Shown: positions 34,541-44,008 of the stretch, one piece after another
Numbering within the stretch: the stretch's first letter is position 1
Layout: every line of letters begins with the position of its first letter
Assembly (NCBI GenBank): GCA_023159155.1
Contig: JAJNNX010000021.1
Location: 620,001-684,000 of the forward strand
DNA length: 64,000 nt
Origin: Ustulina deusta
Taxonomy: Eukaryota; Ascomycota; Sordariomycetes; Xylariales; Xylariaceae
Reading direction: 5' to 3'
Notes under the pieces: generated by a model
Seen by the model: only the letters and a program-made list of their open reading frames with translations
Databases searched by the model: none
What the model was told of the DNA's origin: nothing
Made by a program: the position numbers and the translations under genes

Positions 34541-34962
34541 GCAATATTCAGAGTTATTTACGAAGTCCATCTACAAGGCCGATCAGTGCCTATTCTACGA
34601 ACTCCGACCTACATATACACCATCGGAAAACGTTACCGCAATTATATAGAGATTTGTATGTATTAAAAGTAGTAAAAGCTATAGCGTAACTTCTCGCACA
34701 GAGATTTAGCTTGGGTTCGAAGTAGTGGCCAACCGTGGCACCCACCTAGGTTCTAACACAAAACACTAGCAAATACCGCTACATACGTCAGGTCTAAACA
34801 GAATTGCACACGTTTTATATAGGAATATATCGAAAGAATACAAAGAATAGGGCATTTAAAGAGCTGAAAGGTTATGCCAGCGGGCATACGGACCAAAGGA
34901 AGATCTTTGGACTAAAGGAAGTCTATTATAATATATGACCGGTTCAGCAATCGGCTAATCAA

Positions 34963-35055
34963 GGGCTTGGTAGCCTAGTGGGTTAAGGCTGGTTCTTTTT
35001 TTTTAGGCCGTTAAAGCCTAGGGGTTCGAGTAGGTATTGTGTTGTATTGTCTTTT
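34963..35055 (+). ncRNA. tRNA-like/SINE-like segment with Pol III boxes A and B
   Basis: TAGCCTAGTGG (34971-34981) fits the box A consensus TRGYNNARNNG. GGTTCGAGT (35023-35031) fits box B GGTTCGANTCC at its first nine positions. Spacing is about 42 bp, as in tRNA genes. Before box A a tRNA-like start GGGCTTGGT can be laid out, and AGCC/GGCT forms a D-stem. The anticodon arm holds a run of nine T, and the T-stem has a mismatch, so it is not a functional tRNA. The T-run would also tend to stop Pol III. A degenerate tRNA-derived SINE head or tRNA pseudogene is the likeliest reading. Confidence 0.45.
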
Positions 35056-35123
35056 TTAGTGTTTTCAGCCCTGCAGTTAGATTCGAAGCCATCTAGAGAA
35101 TAAAGCCTCGAATAAAGGAAGTT

Positions 35124-35397
35124 TGCAGCAGGGCTGGTACTAGCGGCCCGCTAGCAGCTGCGAATGTAGCTGTACGTCAATTGTTAGCCGTATTCGGGCC
35201 GCCCGCGGCCCGAACCGGCTGATCTTCGGCTATATTCAAGGGTTCGAATAGCTATAAAAGCTTTCGAACTTCTTAAAGCAATACTTATTACAAAAAAATA
35301 GCATTTTTTCATACAAGTTTTCTAGTAGTAGGCGCTCTAGTTTATTTTTGTTATTTTTAGTTGTTTTTAGTGTCGAGTTGCCCTGTCCTTCTTTAAT
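35124..35397 (+). repeat. Terminal direct repeat of element B, right copy
   Basis: It has the same length and same three hairpins as the left copy. Differences are G/A or C/T only (for example GGTACTAGCGG against GGTGCTAGCGG, CAAGGGTTCG against CAAGAGTTCG). Confidence 0.9.
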
Positions 35398-38315
35398 ATA
35401 TAAATAATAATTTATATTGCTTAAACAACTTTTTATAAGTTTTAACCTATATAATAATATTATTTAATAAACTAATTAACCAATTTTTAAAAAGTTTAAT
35501 AATTTTTTAAATTAAAGTTTAAAAAGTAGCAAATATATTATAAAGTCTAAATAATATTATAAGCTATTTATATATACTAAATAATATAACAAACGCTATT
35601 TTTTATTTATTAGCTTTATTTATTTAGATTTACTAGAATTTATTTTTTAAATTAATAAAAATATACTATAAATATCCTATTGCTTTTTAAATCTAGTCCT
35701 AAGTATTAAGTAGCAAATAAGCTTTTTTTTTAGTTACTTTATTAAGTTTATAATAGTTATAACAAAATTACTAGATTATATTTTTGGAGTACTTATTAAT
35801 AATTTTGTTTATAATTATACTATTAGGCGTTTTTTTTAATATTAGTAACACTAAAGCACTTTATAATCTATAGCCCTTTTAAATATAAATTCCAAAGTAT
35901 ATATTAATAAAGTTTTTAATTATATTTTCTTATTAAAAACTATATTAATAAAATAGCAACCTAATTAGTATAATATTTCTAGTATTAATATAGTGCTTTG
36001 TTTTAGCAATAATTTCTATTTTTTTTAGTGCTAGATCAAATAAGCCTAAAAACTTATAAATAAAATCATCCAAATATTCTTTTACTTATAAGTTATTAGA
36101 AATATTTTTATACTATTTTATAATACTTATCTAGTATATTATTTTAGATACTATACTAACCTAAGTATTTTTTAGTAGTTTTATAATAAATATTCCTATA
36201 AAGCATATTAGTTATATAATCTCTTGCCTATTTTTTAGGCTAAAAATACCCTTTTATTTATAGAACTTATATTTATTTATAATAAAGTCCCCGGAAAAAG
36301 TCCGGTCTAATACAATACTACTAATAATTTTTTATATCTATATTGTACTATTATTTATAACAAATTTAGTTATAACATAATAATTTTATATTATTTATAA
36401 TCCTATTTTTTTAATACTATATATTATGTTTTATTATTAAAATAAGTATAGCTTTAATTTAGCTACTAATAATTCTAATATATAGCAACTCATATATTTA
36501 TAGTTTTAAAAGACTATAAATATTATATTATTATTAATAACCTAAGCCTAAAATAAGTTATAATAGTCCTAATATCTATTACATAGTTTATTTTTTTCTA
36601 ATATTAGTTTTGTTTTGCCTTTATCTACTTTAACTGTATAAACAAAACTATCTTATATATTAAAAAGTTTTTAAAGCTTACAATTAATTTTAGCTTTTTT
36701 ATTATTAAATTAATTATAAAAGCTTTATTTAATCTTTTTTTTTTAAAATTATTAAAACTAATAAAATATATATGCTTACAAATTAATAATTTTCTTTAAA
36801 ATAATTTATATTTAGTCCAAAACTTATTAACTAAGTTATTATAAAATAGTATACCTTTAATTTTTATAAATTAACTTAATCTTAAAAGCTATAAAGTTTA
36901 TAAGGTCTATTTTAGCTATTTTGGTTATTTTTAGTAGTCTTTAGCCCAATAACCTATTTTACCACAATTAAAACATTTATTTTTTTTAGTTTTAGTAGTA
37001 TACCTAGCTTTATTAGTCTTATCTAGCTTAATTACTTAGTTAACCTCACAATTATTATTATAAAAGTCAGATATAGCTAATAGTAATACTTTTAGAATTA
37101 TTAACCTATAATTAACAAACTAAATATAACCAATACTTAGCCTAACTAATATTACTAAATTAATCCTATAGTTATAAAACAGCGCTAAAATACTTTATAA
37201 CTATACTATTATTTATAATATATTATATATTTTACTTTTAATTATAGTTCTAAATATAAACTTAGCTAATCAGGTTATCTTTTTAATTACCTTGCTATTA
37301 TTTAGATCTTATATTAATTTTTCAAAATATAGCTAGATTATTAGCATATATATACTAAACTTATATATAAATAAGTTTTTTATTTATTAAGTCTTATATT
37401 AGCTACTCAAAAACTAATAATAAGTTTTTCTAAATTGCTATAAATAATTAATATATAACTTTTTTTACGCTAGCAAAAAACTTATAAATAGCGCTAAAAA
37501 ACTATAAAATATATTATAAGTTCTTAATACTTATATAATAGCTTTTAAGCAATTAGCCTAAGTAGTATTTTTAATACACCTAATAAACTAAGTTATAGCT
37601 TAAAAATCCCCAGCTAATTTAATACTAATATATATTACCTATAACTTATATAAAACAAATATTTAAATTAGTTAGTTCTATATATCTTTTACTTTATTAA
37701 AGATCGTATAATTAGCAATAATAAATTGCAAATTTGCTAAAATTACAACCTTATTTTTAAGTTTATACTTGCCTAAGCTATTTATATCGATTGCTAATAT
37801 AGCTTTAAAAATATATATATTAAATACGCTATTTTTGTTTAATCTATATTTTTAATAGTACTTAATATTAATATAAGTTTAACAACTTGTTTTAAAATCT
37901 TTTATTATTAGTTATATATATTAATATATTGCCTATTTACTTTATATATTTTTTGTAATAGTAGTAATAGTAGTATTAAATAAACTTATTAACTAGTTAT
38001 ATTACTTATTATAAATATATTTAGCCTTTTAATAAAGTTAGCAATTATTTCTTTTAAATTATTAATATTATCTTTTAGCTCCGCTATACTATAAGCTATA
38101 TTAATAACAAAAATATTAATCTGTTCTTAAAAGTTTTTAATAATATTGCTTTATAAAACACTAATAATTTTATTAACTAAAACTATTAATACTTTTAGTA
38201 TTTTGTTAGCTATTTTAAAATTTTTAAAATCTTTGCAATACAATAAAAAATACAAAAAAAGTACTAAATATAATAAAAATAAAAATAATATTATAAAACT
38301 ATACAAATAACTATT
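35398..38315. other. RIPed AT-rich interior of element A, right arm
   Basis: Same composition as the left arm. It holds the Gag knuckle relic near 36950; the remainder should be gag, protease and early RT. A short GC-richer word CCCCGGAAAAAGTCCGG at about 36290 stands out from the background. Confidence 0.6.
36934..36975 (-). pseudogene. Gag CCHC zinc-knuckle relic of element A
   Basis: Read on the minus strand the codons give C-F-N-C-G-K-I-G-Y-W-A-K-D-Y. This is the Gag knuckle C-x2-C-x4-H-x4-C with His and the last Cys both changed to Tyr. Both changes are single transitions (CAT/CAC to TAT, TGC to TAC), as RIP would cause. Surrounding frames are full of stops. Confidence 0.65.
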
Positions 38316-38568
38316 TATGCCTTGATATAGTCCCTCTATAGAACTAGTCATTTGGTATTACTAGGTCTGATCTAAAGGTTTATATTAAGTATAGTTATAG
38401 AAGGAAACTAACTAGAGTATCTGACAGAGGTGCGAGGTATTTATGCCCTTAATTAGGTAGGTCGGTACCTGGTGCCTAAGGGCTACGCACAGTGCCCTTT
38501 CATGCACGTACCATTGTACTGACTCAATGGATTGACTTCAATGGAAGCCAATGGCAATGGGATCCACA
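38316..38568 (-). repeat. LTR of element A, right copy (5' LTR in element orientation)
   Basis: It is the same length as the left copy. Here the inner ~100 bp (38316 to about 38415) carry the transitions, for example CTCGATACGGTC in the left copy reads CTTGATATAGTC. The outer ~150 bp are intact and end in GATCCACA. Confidence 0.93.
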
Positions 38569-38572
38569 AGCT

Positions 38573-39120
38573 CAATACACTAGATAAATGCTGCATATGA
38601 ACATAATGCCAGATAAGCCTATTAAGAATATTAACATTTATACCTGGTATTCTGTATTACGTTAGGTTGAAATTTGGGAGATGGTGAACATCTAGCACCT
38701 TGCTCGGCGAGTCAACTCCAGAATGGAGACATGAGAGAGATGATGAATAAAGGTATTTGAGGACCATTTGCCTAAAACGGTAAGCAACACAGTGTGCAAG
38801 ATCTACAAAACACAGGCCTTGTTGCCAGCTTTGCTAGCAAACTGACTGTACGAATACTTTTTTAAATTTACTGTACCCTATCCCCAGCTGCTGAATCATC
38901 CCGCTCTCATAGCTTCTCGATTTATAATAATACGGGGTGAATGATAGGTATAAAGTGGGAGAGAGGGAATAGAAATATATCACGGAAGTTTCTACAGAGA
39001 TTCAAAGCATCTTACATGCGAATCTCAGCTATAGCCGTCTAACTTTTCGATACAACTTCTTCTTTTCAGATCGTCGGTCTGTCTATCTATCACACCGGTC
39101 CTAACACACACACGGGTCCA
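38573..39120. other. Promoter region of the Gal80-like gene, next to element A
   Basis: Ordinary intergenic composition resumes directly after the target duplication. No coding region is seen. Confidence 0.45.
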
Positions 39121-40302
39121 ATGGCGCCTATCCGCGTAGCACTCATCGGCCTCTCCGCCTCGGCTAAGGTCAATTGGGCCGAGCAGGGCCACCTCCCCTA
39201 CCTCCACTCGGCACGGGGCAAGTCACACTATGAGCTGGTCGCCTTGCTGAATTCCAGCGTCGAGGCTGCCCAGGCCGCGCGGGCTCACTTCAATTTACCC
39301 CCTTCTGTCAAGACTTACGGCAGCCCTGATGACCTGGCCGCGGACCAAGACGTCGATCTCGTCGTGTGCAATACCAGAGTCGACACGCACGTCCTCACGA
39401 CCGCGCCGTCCCTTCACGCCGGCAAGGCCGTGTTCATCGAGTGGCCACTGGCTGAGAACTACGAAGCCGCGCTTGCTCTGACGGAAAACAAACGCATCGA
39501 TCACAGCGTGATTGGCCTGCAAGGTCGCGTGTCGCCTATCGCGCTCAAGCTCAAGGAAGTCTTGAAGTCTGGGCGCATCGGTCGTGTGCTGAGCAGCGAC
39601 GTCCGGGCGTTTGGCAACCTCGGGAGACGAGATAGCGTCGCCGAGTCAGTGTCCTACTTTGCCAAGAGGAGTGTCGGCGGAAACCACGTCACCATCGCGT
39701 ATGCGCACACGATCGATTACGTGCATGAGGTGCTGGGTGAGTTCGACAGCTTCCAGAGCCGCATGCAGATCCAGCGCCCGGTCCTCAAGATCAGAGACCG
39801 GGATGGCACGACGACGGACCGGGAGATCCGTTCCGACGTCCCGGATCTCGTGGCCGTTCATGGGAGGCTCGCGAAGGGCAAGGCGGAGATTGCCGAGAAC
39901 GCTACGCTGTCTTTCACTTTCCGCTCCGGGCACCAGTTCAAAGACACCCCCGGGTTCATCTGGACCATCAACGGCGAGAAGGGCGAGATCATGGTCACGG
40001 CGAACGGCGCCTACATCCATTCCGACTCGTATAAAGATCCCATTGACATCAAGCTGCATGACCATGCCACGGACGAGGTCGTCCCGATCGAATGGCACTG
40101 GCAGGATTGGCAGAAAGAGTTGCCACGCCGCTCGAGAGTTGTGGCGGAGCTATATGAGCGGTTTGCGCACTGGTGGGAGAACGGGAGGCCGGCGGGTGAC
40201 CTGCCGTGGGAGAGGGAGTGGCCGCGTCTTCATGACGCTGTGGTGAGAATGAAGGAGTTCGAGGAGCTGTTTAGACAGTATGATGCACAGGACGATGAAT
40301 GA
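39121..40302 (+). CDS. Gal80-like oxidoreductase (Gfo/Idh/MocA family)
   Basis: Single exon, 393 aa, probably cytosolic or nuclear. The N-terminal Rossmann fold starts IRVALIGLSASAKVNWA, a variant nucleotide-binding loop (GLSASA) typical of Gal80-type proteins in place of GxGxxG. Then come DVDLVVCNTRVDTHVLTTAP and FIEWPLAENYEAAL. Catalytic members of the family usually have EKP here; this protein and the Gal80 group have EWP, so the dehydrogenase lysine is missing. The C-terminal domain includes GGNHVTIAYAHTIDYVHEVLG, which keeps a candidate His. In yeast Gal80 is a transcriptional inhibitor, but filamentous ascomycetes generally lack that role for such paralogues, so I call only the family. 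Neighbouring genes give no pathway. Confidence 0.83.
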   Translation: MAPIRVALIGLSASAKVNWAEQGHLPYLHSARGKSHYELVALLNSSVEAAQAARAHFNLPPSVKTYGSPDDLAADQDVDLVVCNTRVDTHVLTTAPSLHAGKAVFIEWPLAENYEAALALTENKRIDHSVIGLQGRVSPIALKLKEVLKSGRIGRVLSSDVRAFGNLGRRDSVAESVSYFAKRSVGGNHVTIAYAHTIDYVHEVLGEFDSFQSRMQIQRPVLKIRDRDGTTTDREIRSDVPDLVAVHGRLAKGKAEIAENATLSFTFRSGHQFKDTPGFIWTINGEKGEIMVTANGAYIHSDSYKDPIDIKLHDHATDEVVPIEWHWQDWQKELPRRSRVVAELYERFAHWWENGRPAGDLPWEREWPRLHDAVVRMKEFEELFRQYDAQDDE

Positions 40303-41877
40303 GAAGACGTCCGGGCTACTGCGTTATCAGGAATGAAAAGTACATCATGCCACCATCGCATGAGACCCCTCTGGGTAGAGATCATACGATGCTTGTCCTG
40401 TTCTGTTTGTTGTTGTCGTAGTGACTCTCGCCCTGGCCTCGGTCTCACTTCAGCAGCATAGTCTTTTTCATCCGTATACATATGGAATGTATGGACAGGT
40501 AACATAGGATTCGCTAGGCGAGAATCCTATTATTGGCATACTGCCATGTGTCGTCGGTTGCCCCCTTTTCTGATACGTTCGGCATACGCTGCATGCTCGG
40601 GGGTTTTGATGGCCGGCCATGCATGATCGCGTGCATACGAATGGCTGGGTAGACCCGAGCCTGCACCGAGCGACTCTCCACTCATGCGCGGGGCAAACTC
40701 GGCCACGAGGCCGTGGTGCTACCGCTGCTACCTAGTAGTGTACAATGTCGCGTGAGCATCGACGTCATTGTCTCTCGCTAACCCAGGGCTCCCGTGTTGA
40801 TTTTTTTGCGGCATTACAAGGGAACCAATGATAATTCAAGTTGGAGGTCTCGGCCCCTCGAAGTTGTCGTGTCAGGGACTGCTAGGTACCTCTAAGGTAG
40901 ATCCCGTATCCATGTCTTATCGTCTTTACTGATTCTCTATCTGTGTACACTCAGAGATTTGTTCATTATATGACATGCAGACCCGCAACTCTCGAGATAA
41001 GGTAAGGAGAAAAAGCTAGGGACCACAAGCACCCCCAATATACAAATGCTTGGAAAGCAATAGTGCAGATAATTTTAATTAGTGATACCTACCTATTGTT
41101 TCCCATGTCCCAAATTGTTGGATTGAAGCGACTTATCGATAACGTATAGTGTGCTTGTGTAACCACGTAGTGTAAGCTGGCGTCGCCGGGGTCAGTTCAG
41201 TCCAGTGTGGCGGCACTAAGCGACTCGTGGCGAAGCTCACCGAACCAGAGCTGGGGTACTTCGGTACGCTAACTAGCGATAACCAATCGCTGTTGAATCC
41301 AACCCAACGCACTAACCCACCTAGGTAGGTAAGTCCCCTAGGTCGATACCTAACTTACGAGATAGGCGTACCAGATCTTACCTAAATGCCCCCTGTTGTC
41401 TGTTTCCGGTATAGTCAACTGTTATCAGGTTCGAAGTTCCAGGTTCTCGGGAGCTAGGCTAGATAGCGAGACGGAGTCCACGAAACAACGGGTCTCTAGC
41501 GCATACCAAACCTACACTAACGCCATCTAACCGTCGCCCTTTGAGCTGGGGGAACCTGGATAGGCGAATCATCATTCTGATATCAAAACTGGCAGGACTC
41601 TTTGGGTACCTAAGTAGTGATCAACCCCCCCCCTTCCCAAAATCTCTATCTTCGCCATCTCTTTCAGTCTTCAGCCTCTCTCTAGTTCTCAATCTTTATT
41701 TTTCTTTTCTTTTTTTGGAGCCAAGCACTCGACATTCGTCACCTCAATTCCATTGCGAAACAGATCTTCATGGAGTAATATCTTGGACGACTCTATTCTC
41801 CCGCATTCGGTTTAGACTTTCTTTGGGTCAGCATCGTTTGTACACACCCACCGGCAACGCTGCTGACGTCGAGGAGA
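40303..41877. other. Intergenic region upstream of the permease gene
   Basis: No gene is supported. There are TACCTAGGTAGG-type words near 41325-41360, and a CT-rich tract near 41620-41730 that probably marks the permease transcription start region. Confidence 0.5.
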
Positions 41878-43643
41878 ATGGGTGCGAAATCTGCCGCCAT
41901 GGCCTCCGACGACCGTTTCGGCCACGAGACGGAGTCGGAGACGGCCGATCAGCTGTTGACCTCGCTGGGTTACAAGCCCGAGCTGCTGCGCACGCGATCT
42001 ACCTTTCAGGTCGCCTTCATGTCCTTCGTCCTGGCTTCGGTTCCGTATGGTCTCGCTACAACCCTCTACTACCCGCTCGTATGCGGTGGCCCCGTCGACA
42101 TCATCTGGGGCTGGGTCGCCGTGTCGCTCATCATCGTCTGCGTCGCCGCCTCGCTCGGAGAGATCACCAGCGTCTACCCAACCGCCGGCGGTGTCTACTA
42201 CCAGGCCTTCGTGCTCGCGCCCCCTAGCTACCGTCGCATCTCGGCCTGGATTTGCGGCTGGCTGTACGTCGTTGGCAACATCACCATTACACTGTCCGTC
42301 AATTTCGCCACGGCCCTCTTCCTCGTGGCTTCCGTCAACGTCTTCGAGACATCCGATGGTGGACCTGTGTTAAAGGGTGATCCCTACCAGGTCTTTCTGA
42401 TCTTCCTCGGTCTCACTTTGATCTGCAATCTTGTGTGTGCATTATGCAACAAGTGGCTGCCAATCCTCGATGTACGACTATTTCTGCCTGTCACCCCTCC
42501 TCCTCCCCCTTTTGCTCTTGGGCTTGCTTACAACCCCCTGTACTAACTGCTTGTCACTATAGACCTTTGCTATCTTCTGGACCTTCGCAGGCGTAGTTGC
42601 TATCTTGATTACCGTGTTAGTTGTTGCCAAAAATGGACGCCGTGATGGTAGTTACGTGTTTGGCCATTTCGAGGCCAATTCGGGTTGGACGCCCGGCTGG
42701 TCATTCTTCGTTGGCCTATTGCATGCGGCTTACGCCACCTCTTCGACCGGCATGATCATCTCGTAAGAAGACGCCACCCTCCCCCTCCCTCCCTCTATGT
42801 CGCACGACGTCATACTGTCCCGCGTGATGCTAATGTGCAATGCAGCATGTGTGAGGAAGTTAAAGCGCCTGCGACCCAGGTGCCTAAAGCTATGGTTCTG
42901 ACCATCTTGTTCAATCTTGTTGCTGGACTGCTTACCCTCATTCCACTCGTATTTGTCCTCGGCGATATTCAAGAGCTTGTCTTGCTCGCTCAACCTGTCC
43001 CAGCCATTATCAAGAGTGCCGTGGGCAACTCCGGTGGTGCGTTTGGCTTACTGATCCCTATCCTCGTGCTTGGCATCATCTGCGGTATTGGCTGCACCAC
43101 GGCTACCTCACGCGCCATCTATGCGTTTTCTCGCGACGGCGCCATTCCCGGCTCGAAGTGGTGGAAGAACGTCCATCCCAAACTCGACGTGCCTCTCAAC
43201 GCCATGATCCTGAGCATGATTGTTCAGATTGCTCTCGGTCTTATCTACTTCGGTTCCTCGGCTGCGTTCAACGCCTTCTCTGGCGTCGGAGTTATTGCGC
43301 TCACCGCCGCCTATGCCGTGCCCATTATTGTGAGCATGTTGGAGGGTCGCAAGACGGTGTCTACTGGTTCTTTCTTCCTTGGCAAACTTGGCTGGGTCTG
43401 CAACATTATCTCCGTCGGTACGTCATCCCCGATCCTGGGCGCTACCCGTGGATCTATTGTGCTAACACAAAGCTAGCTTGGACTTTGCTTGTTATCCCTC
43501 TTTTCTCTATGCCGACTACCGTTCCCGTTATCGATCCAAGTTTAGCCAACTACGCTCCTGTGGTCTTCGTCGGCTTTACTCTGATCTCGCTAGTTTGGTA
43601 CCTCGCGTGGGGCCGCAAAAACTACATCGGACCACCAACATAA
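41878..43643 (+). CDS. Amino acid/GABA/choline-type permease (APC superfamily)
   Basis: Four exons are proposed: 41878-42471, 42563-42762, 42846-43417 and 43477-43643 (510 aa). Introns are 91, 83 and 59 bp, with donors GTACGA, GTAAGA and GTACGT and acceptors CTATAG, ATGCAG and GCTAG. All junctions stay in frame and stop codons inside the introns are removed. The protein has about 12 membrane helices. Family marks include LGEITSVYPTAGGVYYQAF (helix 3 region), the segment ICGWLYVVGNITI, EEVKAPATQVPKAM after helix 6-7, and SRAIYAFSRDGAIPGSKWW. This is the pattern of fungal GABA permease/Hnm1-like amine transporters at the plasma membrane, importing amino acids, GABA or choline by proton symport. 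The exact substrate is not readable. Confidence 0.88.
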
Positions 43644-44008
43644 CAGCGGCAAGTGGCTGGTTGATGTCGCTTTAGACTGCGGATACTTCAAACTACCATG
43701 CACCCACGTGTTTCCGTGGAGTTCTGCTTTCATTACGACTTTTGTGTATTTTGGCCCAATGATACCCCAAACTAGCAGTGCAAGATACAAGAATTGCTCG
43801 TGACTTAGAAAGTGTATGTATATATAGAGAGCCTGAGCCTCATCAATATCAAAAATATTCTACAGAACATTCTGGAAATCCGTGCCTGAGCTACAGCGAT
43901 ATCCATCCATTTCGGATGCACGACACCGAGACGCACAATCTCTTGGTCCCTTTCTGCCAGAGTGCCACATACGCACGAAGCTACGCACTGCCGCTGACGC
44001 TAATATAG
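43644..44008. other. Spacer between convergent permease and AA9 genes
   Basis: A 365-bp spacer between two stop codons. No feature beyond probable 3' ends is seen. Confidence 0.45.

Larger units (their letters stand above)
31269..35397 (+). mobile_element. Nested non-coding element B with long terminal direct repeats (LARD/TRIM-like)
   Basis: A 4129-bp island of normal base composition sits inside the AT-rich element A. It begins and ends with 274-bp direct repeats (31269-31542, 35124-35397) that differ at about six positions, all transitions. ATAT precedes the first and follows the second, a possible 4-bp target duplication that is weak in AT-rich DNA. TGGTGTTCTTTCGG lies at the inner edge of the left repeat, like a tRNA primer-binding site. 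The purine tract AATAAAGGAAG lies just inside the right repeat, like a polypurine tract. Together these suggest a non-autonomous LTR element on the plus strand. The repeats begin TG but do not end CA. There is no open frame with a recognisable product. The interior is a degenerate hairpin array plus a tRNA-like segment. Confidence 0.65.
28751..38568 (-). mobile_element. Ty3/gypsy-type LTR retrotransposon (element A), RIP-degraded, with nested insertion
   Basis: Two direct repeats of exactly 253 bp (28751-29003 and 38316-38568) bound the element. Their unmutated ends read TGTG...CACA. A 4-bp target duplication AGCT lies outside both (28747-28750 and 38569-38572). The interior is extremely AT-rich, and all LTR differences are C/T or G/A transitions, as RIP produces. 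Removing the nested island (31269-35397) leaves about 5.7 kb, a normal size for Ty3/gypsy. Orientation is minus: the purine tract AAAAAAAGTGAT abuts the left LTR when read on the minus strand, and the Gag zinc-knuckle relic (about 36950) lies upstream of the reverse transcriptase relic (about 31100) in that direction. No frame remains intact. Confidence 0.88.

Noticed and set aside
28751..38568. AT-rich tract as centromere or mitochondrial insertion
   Set aside because: It is bounded by matching LTRs and a target duplication, contains retrotransposon relics, and is only about 10 kb.
39646..40098. Minus-strand frame of 150 codons opposite the Gal80-like gene
   Set aside because: A shadow of a strongly coding plus-strand frame, with no motif.
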